Positions 14,891-21,621 of a stretch of 21,621 nt of DNA are shown one piece after another (position 1 is the first letter of the stretch; every line of letters begins with the position of its first letter). Source of the DNA: an uncultured Verrucomicrobiota bacterium (lineage in GTDB: Bacteria > Verrucomicrobiota > Verrucomicrobiia > Limisphaerales > SXTU01). The stretch is from NCBI GenBank assembly GCA_903863315.1, contig CAIPBN010000500.1, positions 1 to 21,621 of the forward strand, read 5' to 3'. The position numbers and the translations under genes were made by a program. Below the pieces are notes generated by a model, which had not been told where the DNA came from, made no database searches, and saw nothing but the letters and a program-made list of their open reading frames with translations.

Positions 14891-16723
14891 ATGAAACCCA
14901 CCCACACGCTCCTCACCGCCCTGCTGCTGGTTCCGCTGGTGGCGCTCCAAGCTGCCCAGCCATTGCTCGTTGACCAAGGTGTGCCGCGTGCCCAAATCGT
15001 GACTGCGGCGGAGAATCGCCCGCGAATGGTGACGCTCGCGGCTCTGGAGATGCAACGCCACATCCAGACGATGAGCGGGGCGCGGCTGCCAATCGTGACG
15101 CGTGCGGATGCGAGCTTGCCGGTCAAAATCTATGTCGGCAAAAGCCCGGCCACCGACAAGCTGGGCGTGACCGACCGGGACCTGAAATACGGCGCGTTCC
15201 GGATGGTTTCCGGGCCGGACTGGTTGGTGTTGCTCGGGAATGACTTCGACTTCACTCCGCCCGCATATCTGGCCAGAAAGCGGAGCGACAAGACGGCCGA
15301 ACTGGCTTGGAAAAAATCCATCGTGGGCAAGACCGACATGGAATGGGGTTTTCCGTTTCAATCGGGGGTCGAAAGCCAGTGGATTCCCAAACAGTTCGAT
15401 GCGCTGCTGGAGGCGAACTACGGGAAGGATGCGGCCGAGCTTTGGCTCACCGGCGGGAACACGACCCGGGGCTTCGAATACCAAGATGAAAACGGATCGC
15501 TCAATGCGGTGTGTGAGTTCCTGCGCGGCCTGGGTGTGCGGTGGTTCATGCCCGGCAAACTGGGCGAGGTCGTGCCGGAGCGGAAATCGCTCGCGCTGGC
15601 GGCGGTGAACAAGACCGTGGTGCCCGCCACCCACTTCCGCTCGTGGATGTGGAATAACTACTCGGGCTTTTCCTTCGACGATGTCCTCTGGGCACGCCGA
15701 ATCGGGATGAACTCGCCCTACCAGAAGATTGGCTTTGCCGGTGGTGCTCATGGGCTGACTCATGTCCACAGCGGCGAGGCGATGAAGAAGGCCCATCCCG
15801 AATACTACGCGCTGCTCAACGGCAAGCGGGACATTGAGCATCGCGGGCACGGCACGCCGTGCTTCACTTCGGAGGGGTTGTTCAAGGAGACCGTGAATTA
15901 TTGCCGGTTCATGTTCGACGTTTACGGGATGCCTGCCGTGGACCTCTGGCCGGGAGATGGCCTCACGGTGTGCGGGTGCGAGGGTTGCAAGGGGAAGTCG
16001 GCTCCCGATCTCGTGTGGGGCTTCACCGAGCGCGTCGGACGCGAGCTTTATCAGACCCATCCGGACAAGCTCATCACCAGCGGGGCCTACACCTCTTATA
16101 ACGAGCCATCGGACAAGGTCGGGAAGTTCACTCCCAACGTGGCGATCAAGGTCTCCAACTCAGGCCGTCCGAAAATGAACGACCCCGAGCACTGGGCCGA
16201 CTACACGAGCCGCATGGAGCGGTGGAAAGCGAAAGTGGCACCGGGGAACCTCCTCCGGTTCGAGAACAACCTCTATCACCTCTGGGGCAAAGAAGATGGT
16301 GTCCGAGGCGCGGCGATTTCCTATCCAGTCCTCCACCCGCGGGCGATGGCCAAGGACCTCCAGTATCTCAAAGGGGTCGCGCTCGGAGGGAGCGGCGAGG
16401 TCAGCCAGTATCGAGCAAAGTGGCAGGCGATGGGATTGGAGCACATCACGCTCTACGTGCAGTCCCGCTTCTTCTGGGATGCGAACCAGGATGTTGATCA
16501 AGTGCTGAATGACTACTGCACGCTCTTCTACGGCCCGGCCGCGAAGGCGATGAAGGAGGCGATCGCCTCCGCCGAGAACAATCTGGCCTACAAGGATGTC
16601 AGCCGTGGCCGAGGCAGAGGGAACCCGATGAACGTCTCGTTTAACACCGCTCTCAAGTTCAGAGACCTGCTCGACAAGGCAAAGGCCGCGGCAGGGGACA
16701 CCCTCTACGGGCAACGCGTCTAG
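14891..16723 (+). CDS. DUF4838 protein, N-terminal 610 residues, ended by an in-frame TAG
   Basis: I placed the start at 14891, which gives a Sec signal peptide (MKPTHTLLTALLLVPLVALQAA) four bases after the previous gene; earlier in-frame starts lie inside the GH28-like gene. Residues about 30-110 resemble the alpha-glucuronidase/GH20-type accessory domain (AALEMQRHIQTMSGARLPIV). The DUF4838 core shows HPEYYALLNGKR, DLWPGDGLTVCGCEGCKG (a Cys cluster) and long following TIM-barrel-like segments. DUF4838 proteins are common in polysaccharide-degrading PVC and Bacteroidota bacteria and are predicted glycosidases; activity is not established. The TAG at 16721-16723 falls in a helical region, and the same frame stays open for 217 further codons. 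The truncated product keeps the DUF4838 core but loses its C-terminal domain. Confidence 0.85.
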   Translation: MKPTHTLLTALLLVPLVALQAAQPLLVDQGVPRAQIVTAAENRPRMVTLAALEMQRHIQTMSGARLPIVTRADASLPVKIYVGKSPATDKLGVTDRDLKYGAFRMVSGPDWLVLLGNDFDFTPPAYLARKRSDKTAELAWKKSIVGKTDMEWGFPFQSGVESQWIPKQFDALLEANYGKDAAELWLTGGNTTRGFEYQDENGSLNAVCEFLRGLGVRWFMPGKLGEVVPERKSLALAAVNKTVVPATHFRSWMWNNYSGFSFDDVLWARRIGMNSPYQKIGFAGGAHGLTHVHSGEAMKKAHPEYYALLNGKRDIEHRGHGTPCFTSEGLFKETVNYCRFMFDVYGMPAVDLWPGDGLTVCGCEGCKGKSAPDLVWGFTERVGRELYQTHPDKLITSGAYTSYNEPSDKVGKFTPNVAIKVSNSGRPKMNDPEHWADYTSRMERWKAKVAPGNLLRFENNLYHLWGKEDGVRGAAISYPVLHPRAMAKDLQYLKGVALGGSGEVSQYRAKWQAMGLEHITLYVQSRFFWDANQDVDQVLNDYCTLFYGPAAKAMKEAIASAENNLAYKDVSRGRGRGNPMNVSFNTALKFRDLLDKAKAAAGDTLYGQRV

Positions 16724-17377
16724 GCTGTCATCGCGGACCTCCAGCCGAAGCCGGAACTCATCGCCAAATACAAGGCCAAGGATCAGGAACTCGCCGAGGC
16801 GCGCGCCAAAGCCCCGTTGGCGGTCGGAATTGAAAGCGCGGATCTCTCCAAGGCGACCACTTACAAGCTGAAGGCCAACCGGGGTGGAAAGGAGGCCGTC
16901 CCGACAACCACCTTCAAAGTAGGCTGGGACAAGAACGCTTTGCTCCTCGACATCCACTGCACGGAACCGGACATGAAAGAACTCAAGGTCGCCCCCGATG
17001 TGGTCGGCGGCGACTACGTGGCATTGTTCTTGGAAACCCCGTATCACACTTACTACCACTTGGAGGTCAATCCGGACGGACGGTTCGTGGAAGGCAATCC
17101 GTCGGGAGACTGGAAATCCCTCGCCGAAGTCAAGATGGAGAAGGGCGGTGATTTCTGGCGTGTGCAATTGCGCATCCCCGTCGTCGGCGAGGCCGAAGCC
17201 AGCGCCGACCCGAAACACCGCGTGGAGGGAGCCAAGCCTACTCAGGCCGCTCCTTGGTTCTTCAACGTGGGCCGACTGCGCATGGTCGGCCTGGAGAAAC
17301 CCGAACTACAGGCGTTCTCCGCGACCGGCGGCTCCTGGCACAACCCTGCGAAATTCGGGAAGCTTGAAATTAAATGA
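16724..17377 (+). pseudogene. C-terminal part of the DUF4838 gene, cut off by the in-frame TAG
   Basis: In the same frame as 14891-16723, 217 sense codons run to a TGA at 17375-17377. They first continue the helical linker (AVIADLQPKPELIAKYKAKD), then encode a beta-rich domain resembling CBM9-type carbohydrate-binding modules: FKVGWDKNALLLDIHC, DYVALFLETP, HTYYHLEVNPDGRF, WFFNVGRLR and a final FGKLEIK. No ATG with a ribosome binding site exists near its beginning; the first start-like codon is TTG at 16817, and the first in-frame ATG is near 16975 inside the domain. It is therefore unlikely to be an independent gene. A single C-to-T change (CAG to TAG) explains the break; readthrough or a sequence error are alternatives. 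Confidence 0.8.
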
Positions 17378-17460
17378 GAGCAGGCGTGGCTCGCCCACCA
17401 AATGGAACTCAGGTTCAGATTGAAGCACCGCCCAACCGTGGTCCGTCCATCACAGCGCCC

Positions 17461-19599
17461 ATGCGCGTAACTTTCGTTCGCCTAATTTGCCTTCTATTGT
17501 GCTGCTCCGCCCAGGCCGCGCCGTCGGGCTTTGACACCGCCGTCCGCCCCTTCCTCGCGCAGCATTGCGTGAAGTGCCACGGCGAGCAGAAGCAGGCGGG
17601 CAAGCTCGCGTTGCATCAGCTCGACGGCTCGCTTGCGTCGGAGAAGGCCCGCGAGGTCTGGGCGCGCGTGGCGGAGAAGCTCTGGCTCGGCGAGATGCCG
17701 CCGGAGGACGAACCGCGCCCCAGCCCGCACGCCAGCGGTCGCGTAGTGAACTGGCTCACGGCGGAGTTCGCGCGCGCCGGGCACCCGCTCACGCCGCCAC
17801 CGGCGCTTGAATTACCCAGCGGTGGCAATCGCGTGAGTCACGAGGCGCTCTTCGCTGCGAAGGCCGGCGCGGGCACGCCGCCTCCGGCCACGGCGGCGCG
17901 GCTCTGGCGCGTCAGCCCGCAGATTTACGACGAGCTGCTGCGCGGCGAGCTGGGCAAAAACGCGCGCGGCGTCACGCAGCCTTTCGCCGCGCTCACGGTC
18001 GAGGGCTTCAAGGACTTCGCCGGCGCATTCACCGTGGACGAGCCGACCACCAGCCTCCTGCTGCGCAACGCGGACGCGATTGTCGCCTCCCTGACGCGGT
18101 TCAGCTACGACGAGGGGAAGTTCAAGCCGGCGGGCAACACGCCGCGCGAACTCGTCTCGCTCATGGACACGAACGCGCCGCCGACCGAGGCGCAGCTCCG
18201 CGCGGGTGTCGAGCGGCAGTTCAAGTTCGTCCTGCGTCGCGAACCGACCGAGGCGGAGCGCACGCGCTTCGTCGCCTTCCTGCGCCAGAACATCGCCGAC
18301 GCCGGGCAGGTCACGGGCGTGCGCGCCGCGCTGGCCGCCGTGCTGTTATTGCCCGAGGCCATCTTCCGTAGTGAACTCGGTGCCGGTGAGCCGGACGCGC
18401 ACGGGCGGCGGATGCTGTCGCCGCGCGAGCTGGCCGGCGCGTTGAGCTTCGCGCTTACGGACCGTCCGCCGGACCGCCCGCTCCAGACCGCGTTGGACAA
18501 AGGCCAGTTCGCCGCCACCCGCGAGTCCGCCGAGCATGAGGTGCGCCGGATGCTCGCGGACGACTCGCTTGCCAAGCCCCGCATCCTCCGCTTCTTCCGC
18601 GAGTTCTTCGGCTATCACCTCGCGACCGAGGTTTTCAAGGACGACAAGGACAACAAAGACCACGAGGCGCGCGTGCTGGTGAGCGACACGGACCGGCTGG
18701 TGGAGTTCCTCGTGGCGCAGGACCGCGACGTGTTCCGCGAGCTGCTCACCACGCGGAAGGCGTTCGTGAACTTCGCCGTGGACTTCAAGAAGAAGACCCC
18801 CAAGCGCGCGTCGGAGAACAAGAAGAACTTTCATGTCGCCTACGGCCTGCCGGCGGACTGGCAGTGGACCGCCGAGCAACCCATCGAACTGCCCGCCGGC
18901 CAGCGCGCGGGCATCCTCACGCAGCCAAGCTGGCTCGTCGCCTTCTCGATGAACTTCGACAACCACCCAATCACGCGCGGCAAGTGGGTGCGCGAGCGGC
19001 TGCTGGGCGGCACCGTGCCGGACCTGCCCATCACCGTGGATGCCCAGCTTCCGAACACGCCGGAGCACACCCTGCGGCAGCGGCTCGAGGTGACGAAGGC
19101 GGAGTATTGCTGGCAGTGCCACCAGCGCATGAACCCGCTCGGCCTGCCGTTCGAGCAGTTCGACCACTTCGGCCGCTTCCGCGCCACCGAGCGCGTGCAG
19201 GACAAGGAGGCCACCGCCGCGAACGTGGACAGCAAGGGCAAGTCGCGCGGGCCCGTCTTCAAGGAAGCGCCGCTCGACACGCGCGGCGTGGTGGCGTTGA
19301 CCAGCGACGCCCGGCTCGACGGAGAAGTCACCGACCCGCTGGCCTTGATGCAGAAACTTGCCGACAGCGAACGCGTGCGCCAGGTCTTCGTGCGCCACGC
19401 CTTCCGCTACTGGCTGGGCCGCAACGAGACGCTCGCCGACGCGCCCGTGCTCCAGGCCGCGGACCGCGCGTATGTCGAGGGCGGCGGCAGCTTCAAGGCG
19501 CTGCTCGTCAGCCTGCTCACGAGCGATGCCTTTCTCTACCGGGTAAATGCCAGCCAGCCGGTTGCGTCCAACCCGCCACTGAAGCCAGACCGACCATGA
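17461..19599 (+). CDS. Exported cytochrome c-type protein with PSCyt1/DUF1592/DUF1588/DUF1585 domains
   Basis: This 712-residue protein starts at 17461, where MRVTFVRLICLLLCCSAQAA gives a good signal peptide; the frame is open from 17374, but that extension has no leader. The planctomycete cytochrome domain has C36-V-K-C39-H40. The DUF1592 part includes LLPEAIFRSELG and SPRELAGALSFALTDRPP. The DUF1588 part contains NHPITRGKWVRERLL and a second heme-like motif, C550-W-Q-C553-H554, followed by MNPLGLPFEQFDHFGRFR. DUF1585 lies at about 625-695 (FRYWLGRNET, LLTSDAFLYR). The family is periplasmic and almost always paired with a DUF1552 protein; a redox role is inferred from the hemes. Its stop overlaps the DUF1552 start (ATGA at 19596-19599). 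Confidence 0.92.
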   Translation: MRVTFVRLICLLLCCSAQAAPSGFDTAVRPFLAQHCVKCHGEQKQAGKLALHQLDGSLASEKAREVWARVAEKLWLGEMPPEDEPRPSPHASGRVVNWLTAEFARAGHPLTPPPALELPSGGNRVSHEALFAAKAGAGTPPPATAARLWRVSPQIYDELLRGELGKNARGVTQPFAALTVEGFKDFAGAFTVDEPTTSLLLRNADAIVASLTRFSYDEGKFKPAGNTPRELVSLMDTNAPPTEAQLRAGVERQFKFVLRREPTEAERTRFVAFLRQNIADAGQVTGVRAALAAVLLLPEAIFRSELGAGEPDAHGRRMLSPRELAGALSFALTDRPPDRPLQTALDKGQFAATRESAEHEVRRMLADDSLAKPRILRFFREFFGYHLATEVFKDDKDNKDHEARVLVSDTDRLVEFLVAQDRDVFRELLTTRKAFVNFAVDFKKKTPKRASENKKNFHVAYGLPADWQWTAEQPIELPAGQRAGILTQPSWLVAFSMNFDNHPITRGKWVRERLLGGTVPDLPITVDAQLPNTPEHTLRQRLEVTKAEYCWQCHQRMNPLGLPFEQFDHFGRFRATERVQDKEATAANVDSKGKSRGPVFKEAPLDTRGVVALTSDARLDGEVTDPLALMQKLADSERVRQVFVRHAFRYWLGRNETLADAPVLQAADRAYVEGGGSFKALLVSLLTSDAFLYRVNASQPVASNPPLKPDRP

Positions 19600-20972
19600 A
19601 CTTCCTCACCCGCCGCTCCTTCCTCCAGGGCACCAGCCTCGGCGCGGGCACCGCGCTGCTCGCGCCAATGCTCCAGCGCCTCCACGCCGAGTCCGCCGGT
19701 GCGCCCGCGCCCCGCCGCTTTGTCTTCGTCGTCGAGGGCAACGGCGTGAACCCCGAGCAGGTGCAGCCCAAGACCATCGCCCGCAAGCGCAACGGCCAAA
19801 ACCAGAACGACGCCGACAGCCTCGTGGACCTGCCGCTCGCCGAACACGAACTGCCCCGCGCGCTGGAGCCGCTGGCGGAGTTCAAGGACCGCCTCACCAT
19901 CCTTCAAGGCCTCTCGGGTCGCGTCTGCGGCGGCGGACACTCGAACAACTTCGGCGCGCTTGGCTGCTACTCCAGCAAGAAGGGCGCGGCGGGTGAGACC
20001 ATTGACTGCGCGCTGGCGAAGGCCGTGCCCGCGCTCTTCCCACGCGTCGGCCTGGGCATCTCGGACCGCGCCGAGCACAGCATCATCTACAACCTCTCCG
20101 CGTGGGGACCGGACAAGGCCGCGCCCATCCAGTGCCGCCCCGACCTCGCCTACAACGAACTCTTCGGCAGCGTCGCGCAGGGTGCGGGCCGCGAGGACTT
20201 CGTCGCGCGCGGCAACCTGCTGGACTTCATGGTGGACGACGTGAAGCGCCTCGAACGCACGCTCCCGGCGACGGAACGCGAACGCTTGGGCAGCTACCTC
20301 GGCGCGTTCGAGTCCATGAAAGACCGCCACAGCCGGCTCAACGAAATTCAAAACACGCTGCGCGCGAAGGCCCCGGTCGTGACCGACAAGTTCCGTTCCG
20401 AGGTCGAGACCGACCGCCTCGACGCCGGCTTCGACATCGGGGCCGCCGCGCTCATTGGCGGGCTGACGAACGTCCTCGTGCTGGCGAGCGGCTGCGGCGA
20501 CCCCTATTTCAGCGTGCGCTTTCAGGGCTTGGGCATCGGCCTCGGCAAACACGGAATCGGGCACGGACAGGGTTTCGATGGCCGGCCGTGGGACGAACTG
20601 GCCATCACCATCCGCCGCTTTCACTTCGAGCAAATGGCCCGCCTCGCGAAGCAGCTCCAAGCCGTGCCCGAGGGTCGCGGCACGATGCTCGACAACACCG
20701 TTATCGTGTATCTGAGCGACGCCGCCGAGAGCCACCACTCGCGCTGCTGGGAATGGCCGATGGTCGTGCTGGGCAACTGCGGCGGCCGGCTCAAGACGGC
20801 GGGCCGCTACCTGAACTACCCGCGCTACGGCCACGCCGCGCACCGCACCACGGCGAACTTCTACCTCACGCTCCTCGCCGCCGCCGGCGTCCACCGCGAC
20901 ACCTTCGGCCTGAGCGACCCGAACTTGAAGGACGTGAAGCTCAAGGGGCCGCTGCCGGAGCTACTCGCCTAA
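19596..20972 (+). CDS. Tat-exported DUF1552 protein
   Basis: This 458-residue protein has a twin-arginine leader at its start (MNFLTRRSFLQGTSLGAG). Recognisable DUF1552 segments include FVVEGNGVNP, LSGRVCGGGHSNNFGALGCY, LGISDRAEHSIIYNLSAWG, LVLASGCGDPYFSVRF, VIVYLSDAAESHHSRCWEWP and HRTTANFYLTLLAAAG. The last two recall the alkaline-phosphatase-like fold of the related DUF1501 proteins, but function is unknown. Tat export implies folding before transport, perhaps with a bound cofactor. It overlaps the DUF1592 gene by four bases, the standard arrangement of this pair in PVC bacteria, so a physical partnership is likely. Start choice is supported by the overlap and the leader. Confidence 0.93.
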   Translation: MNFLTRRSFLQGTSLGAGTALLAPMLQRLHAESAGAPAPRRFVFVVEGNGVNPEQVQPKTIARKRNGQNQNDADSLVDLPLAEHELPRALEPLAEFKDRLTILQGLSGRVCGGGHSNNFGALGCYSSKKGAAGETIDCALAKAVPALFPRVGLGISDRAEHSIIYNLSAWGPDKAAPIQCRPDLAYNELFGSVAQGAGREDFVARGNLLDFMVDDVKRLERTLPATERERLGSYLGAFESMKDRHSRLNEIQNTLRAKAPVVTDKFRSEVETDRLDAGFDIGAAALIGGLTNVLVLASGCGDPYFSVRFQGLGIGLGKHGIGHGQGFDGRPWDELAITIRRFHFEQMARLAKQLQAVPEGRGTMLDNTVIVYLSDAAESHHSRCWEWPMVVLGNCGGRLKTAGRYLNYPRYGHAAHRTTANFYLTLLAAAGVHRDTFGLSDPNLKDVKLKGPLPELLA

Positions 20973-21020
20973 GGTGCCGTTGAGTCGGCCGCGCCAGCCG
21001 CTGCAAGCGTGCAGATGAAC

Positions 21021-21621
21021 ATGAAGTCAGCCCGTTCCATTCTCACCAGCCTCACGCTCCTGTTCATGGCGGCGCGGCTCATTGCCGCGGACACCTTCCC
21101 GCCCGGCTGGTTGCCCATCGCCCGCCTCGACGCCCAGCCCGCCTGGAGCGCCGTGCGCGAAAACAAGGAGCGCATCCAGCTCTACCTGCCGCCGGGTGAC
21201 CAGCCCGTGCGCGGCGTCTTCGTCTGTTTCGTTTTCCACAGCGGCGACCCGCGCGAGCTGGCCGACCTTTGGAACTTCGCGCTCGTCACCGTGCCCTGGC
21301 CGTTCGAGTTCGACCTCGGCCACAACGACAAGCGCAACGGGCGTTTCCAACTCGGGCATCCCGCGCAGGACATGGGCCTGCTGCTCCGCTACCTCGACCA
21401 TGCCGCGAAGGAAACGCGGCATCCCGAGCTGGCCACCGCGCCGCTCGTCGGTTGGCTCGGCCAAAATGGTGCGCATCTCTGCGCCGACCTGTTCAAACGG
21501 GCACCCGAGCGTGTCCTGGCGTGGAGCGATTCCTTTCCGAATCGCCTGCGGCAGTTTCCCGAACTCACCCGCAGCGTCCCCTTCGCCTTCGCCTGGGAAA
21601 TCCCGAAGAACGAACTGCGCG
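21021..21621 (+). CDS. Secreted protein, 5' part only, possible alpha/beta-hydrolase fold
   Basis: The frame starts at 21021 (or 21015, two codons earlier) and is open to the window end, giving about 200 residues. MKSARSILTSLTLLFMAARLIAA is a signal peptide. The following sequence has strand-like segments RIQLYLPPGD, VRGVFVCFVFHSGD and FALVTVPWPF, then APLVGWLGQNGAHLCADLFKRAPERVLAWSDS. That order is like the beta4-beta5-nucleophile-elbow region of alpha/beta-hydrolases, but the elbow reads GQNGA, without the usual serine. I do not recognise a named family. It lies 48 bases after the DUF1552 gene and may be in the same transcript. Fold assignment is tentative. Confidence 0.6.
   Translation, partial: MKSARSILTSLTLLFMAARLIAADTFPPGWLPIARLDAQPAWSAVRENKERIQLYLPPGDQPVRGVFVCFVFHSGDPRELADLWNFALVTVPWPFEFDLGHNDKRNGRFQLGHPAQDMGLLLRYLDHAAKETRHPELATAPLVGWLGQNGAHLCADLFKRAPERVLAWSDSFPNRLRQFPELTRSVPFAFAWEIPKNELR

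Noticed and set aside
16817..17377. Independent gene for the CBM9-like domain
   Set aside because: Only a TTG without a ribosome binding site is available, and the frame is continuous with the DUF4838 gene upstream of the TAG.
17374..17460. Upstream start for the DUF1592 protein, overlapping the DUF4838 stop
   Set aside because: The extra 29 residues (MRAGVARPPNGTQV...) would precede and hide a good signal peptide starting at 17461.
1..21621. Insertion sequence, prophage, tRNA/rRNA or CRISPR array
   Set aside because: No transposase, integrase or phage motif, no cloverleaf-like segment and no regularly spaced repeats were seen.

Overview
The window is a GC-rich, fully plus-strand stretch of accessory metabolism. 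It most resembles a Verrucomicrobiota genome, with a related planctomycete-type (PVC) bacterium as the alternative. The lineage call rests on family content: a TIGR02604-type propeller/HEAT/cytochrome c protein, a DUF1592-type cytochrome protein coupled to a DUF1552 Tat protein, two formylglycine sulfatases, a DUF4838 protein, and a Gfo/Idh oxidoreductase paired with a xylose-isomerase-like TIM-barrel protein. I found no tRNA, rRNA, CRISPR array, transposase or credible minus-strand gene. All identifications are from reading motifs, not from database searches.

Layout. 1-3166: 3' end of a short-chain dehydrogenase (SDR), then the large dehydrogenase/cytochrome protein. 3361-5605: sulfatase 1, a 32-codon signal-peptide-only ORF coupled by ATGA overlaps on both sides, and a complete SDR almost identical to the truncated one at the window start. 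5720-10820: a divergent GH84-like glycosidase, a secreted FG-GAP protein, a decayed third copy of the SDR 3' end, and sulfatase 2. 10821-10925: an intergenic long inverted repeat. 10926-13375: Tat-type Gfo/Idh protein overlapping a TIM-barrel isomerase/epimerase. 13377-13499: apparent 3' remnant of a lost gene. 13516-17377: GH28-like beta-helix protein and a DUF4838 protein interrupted by an in-frame TAG. 17461-20972: overlapping DUF1592/DUF1552 pair. 21021-end: 5' part of a secreted protein with a possible hydrolase fold.

How the genes may work together (inference). Nearly all products carry Sec or Tat export signals. Two sulfatases, a hexosaminidase-like enzyme, a polygalacturonase-like beta-helix and a DUF4838 protein fit periplasmic or surface breakdown of a sulfated glycan containing amino sugar and/or uronic acid. 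The SDR, Gfo/Idh and TIM-barrel proteins would oxidise or isomerise the released sugars, and the heme proteins could accept electrons. No SusC/SusD pair, transporter or regulator is visible, so substrate and regulation are open.

The most unusual feature is decay and duplication. The SDR 3' junction occurs three times, there is a signal peptide without a body, a C-terminus without a gene, an amber stop in an otherwise intact frame, and two adjacent unrelated genes with similar signal-peptide DNA. The locus looks actively rearranged by duplication and deletion. A second unusual feature is that all 14 assigned start codons are preceded by C, seven of them by ACC, and few have a clear Shine-Dalgarno sequence.
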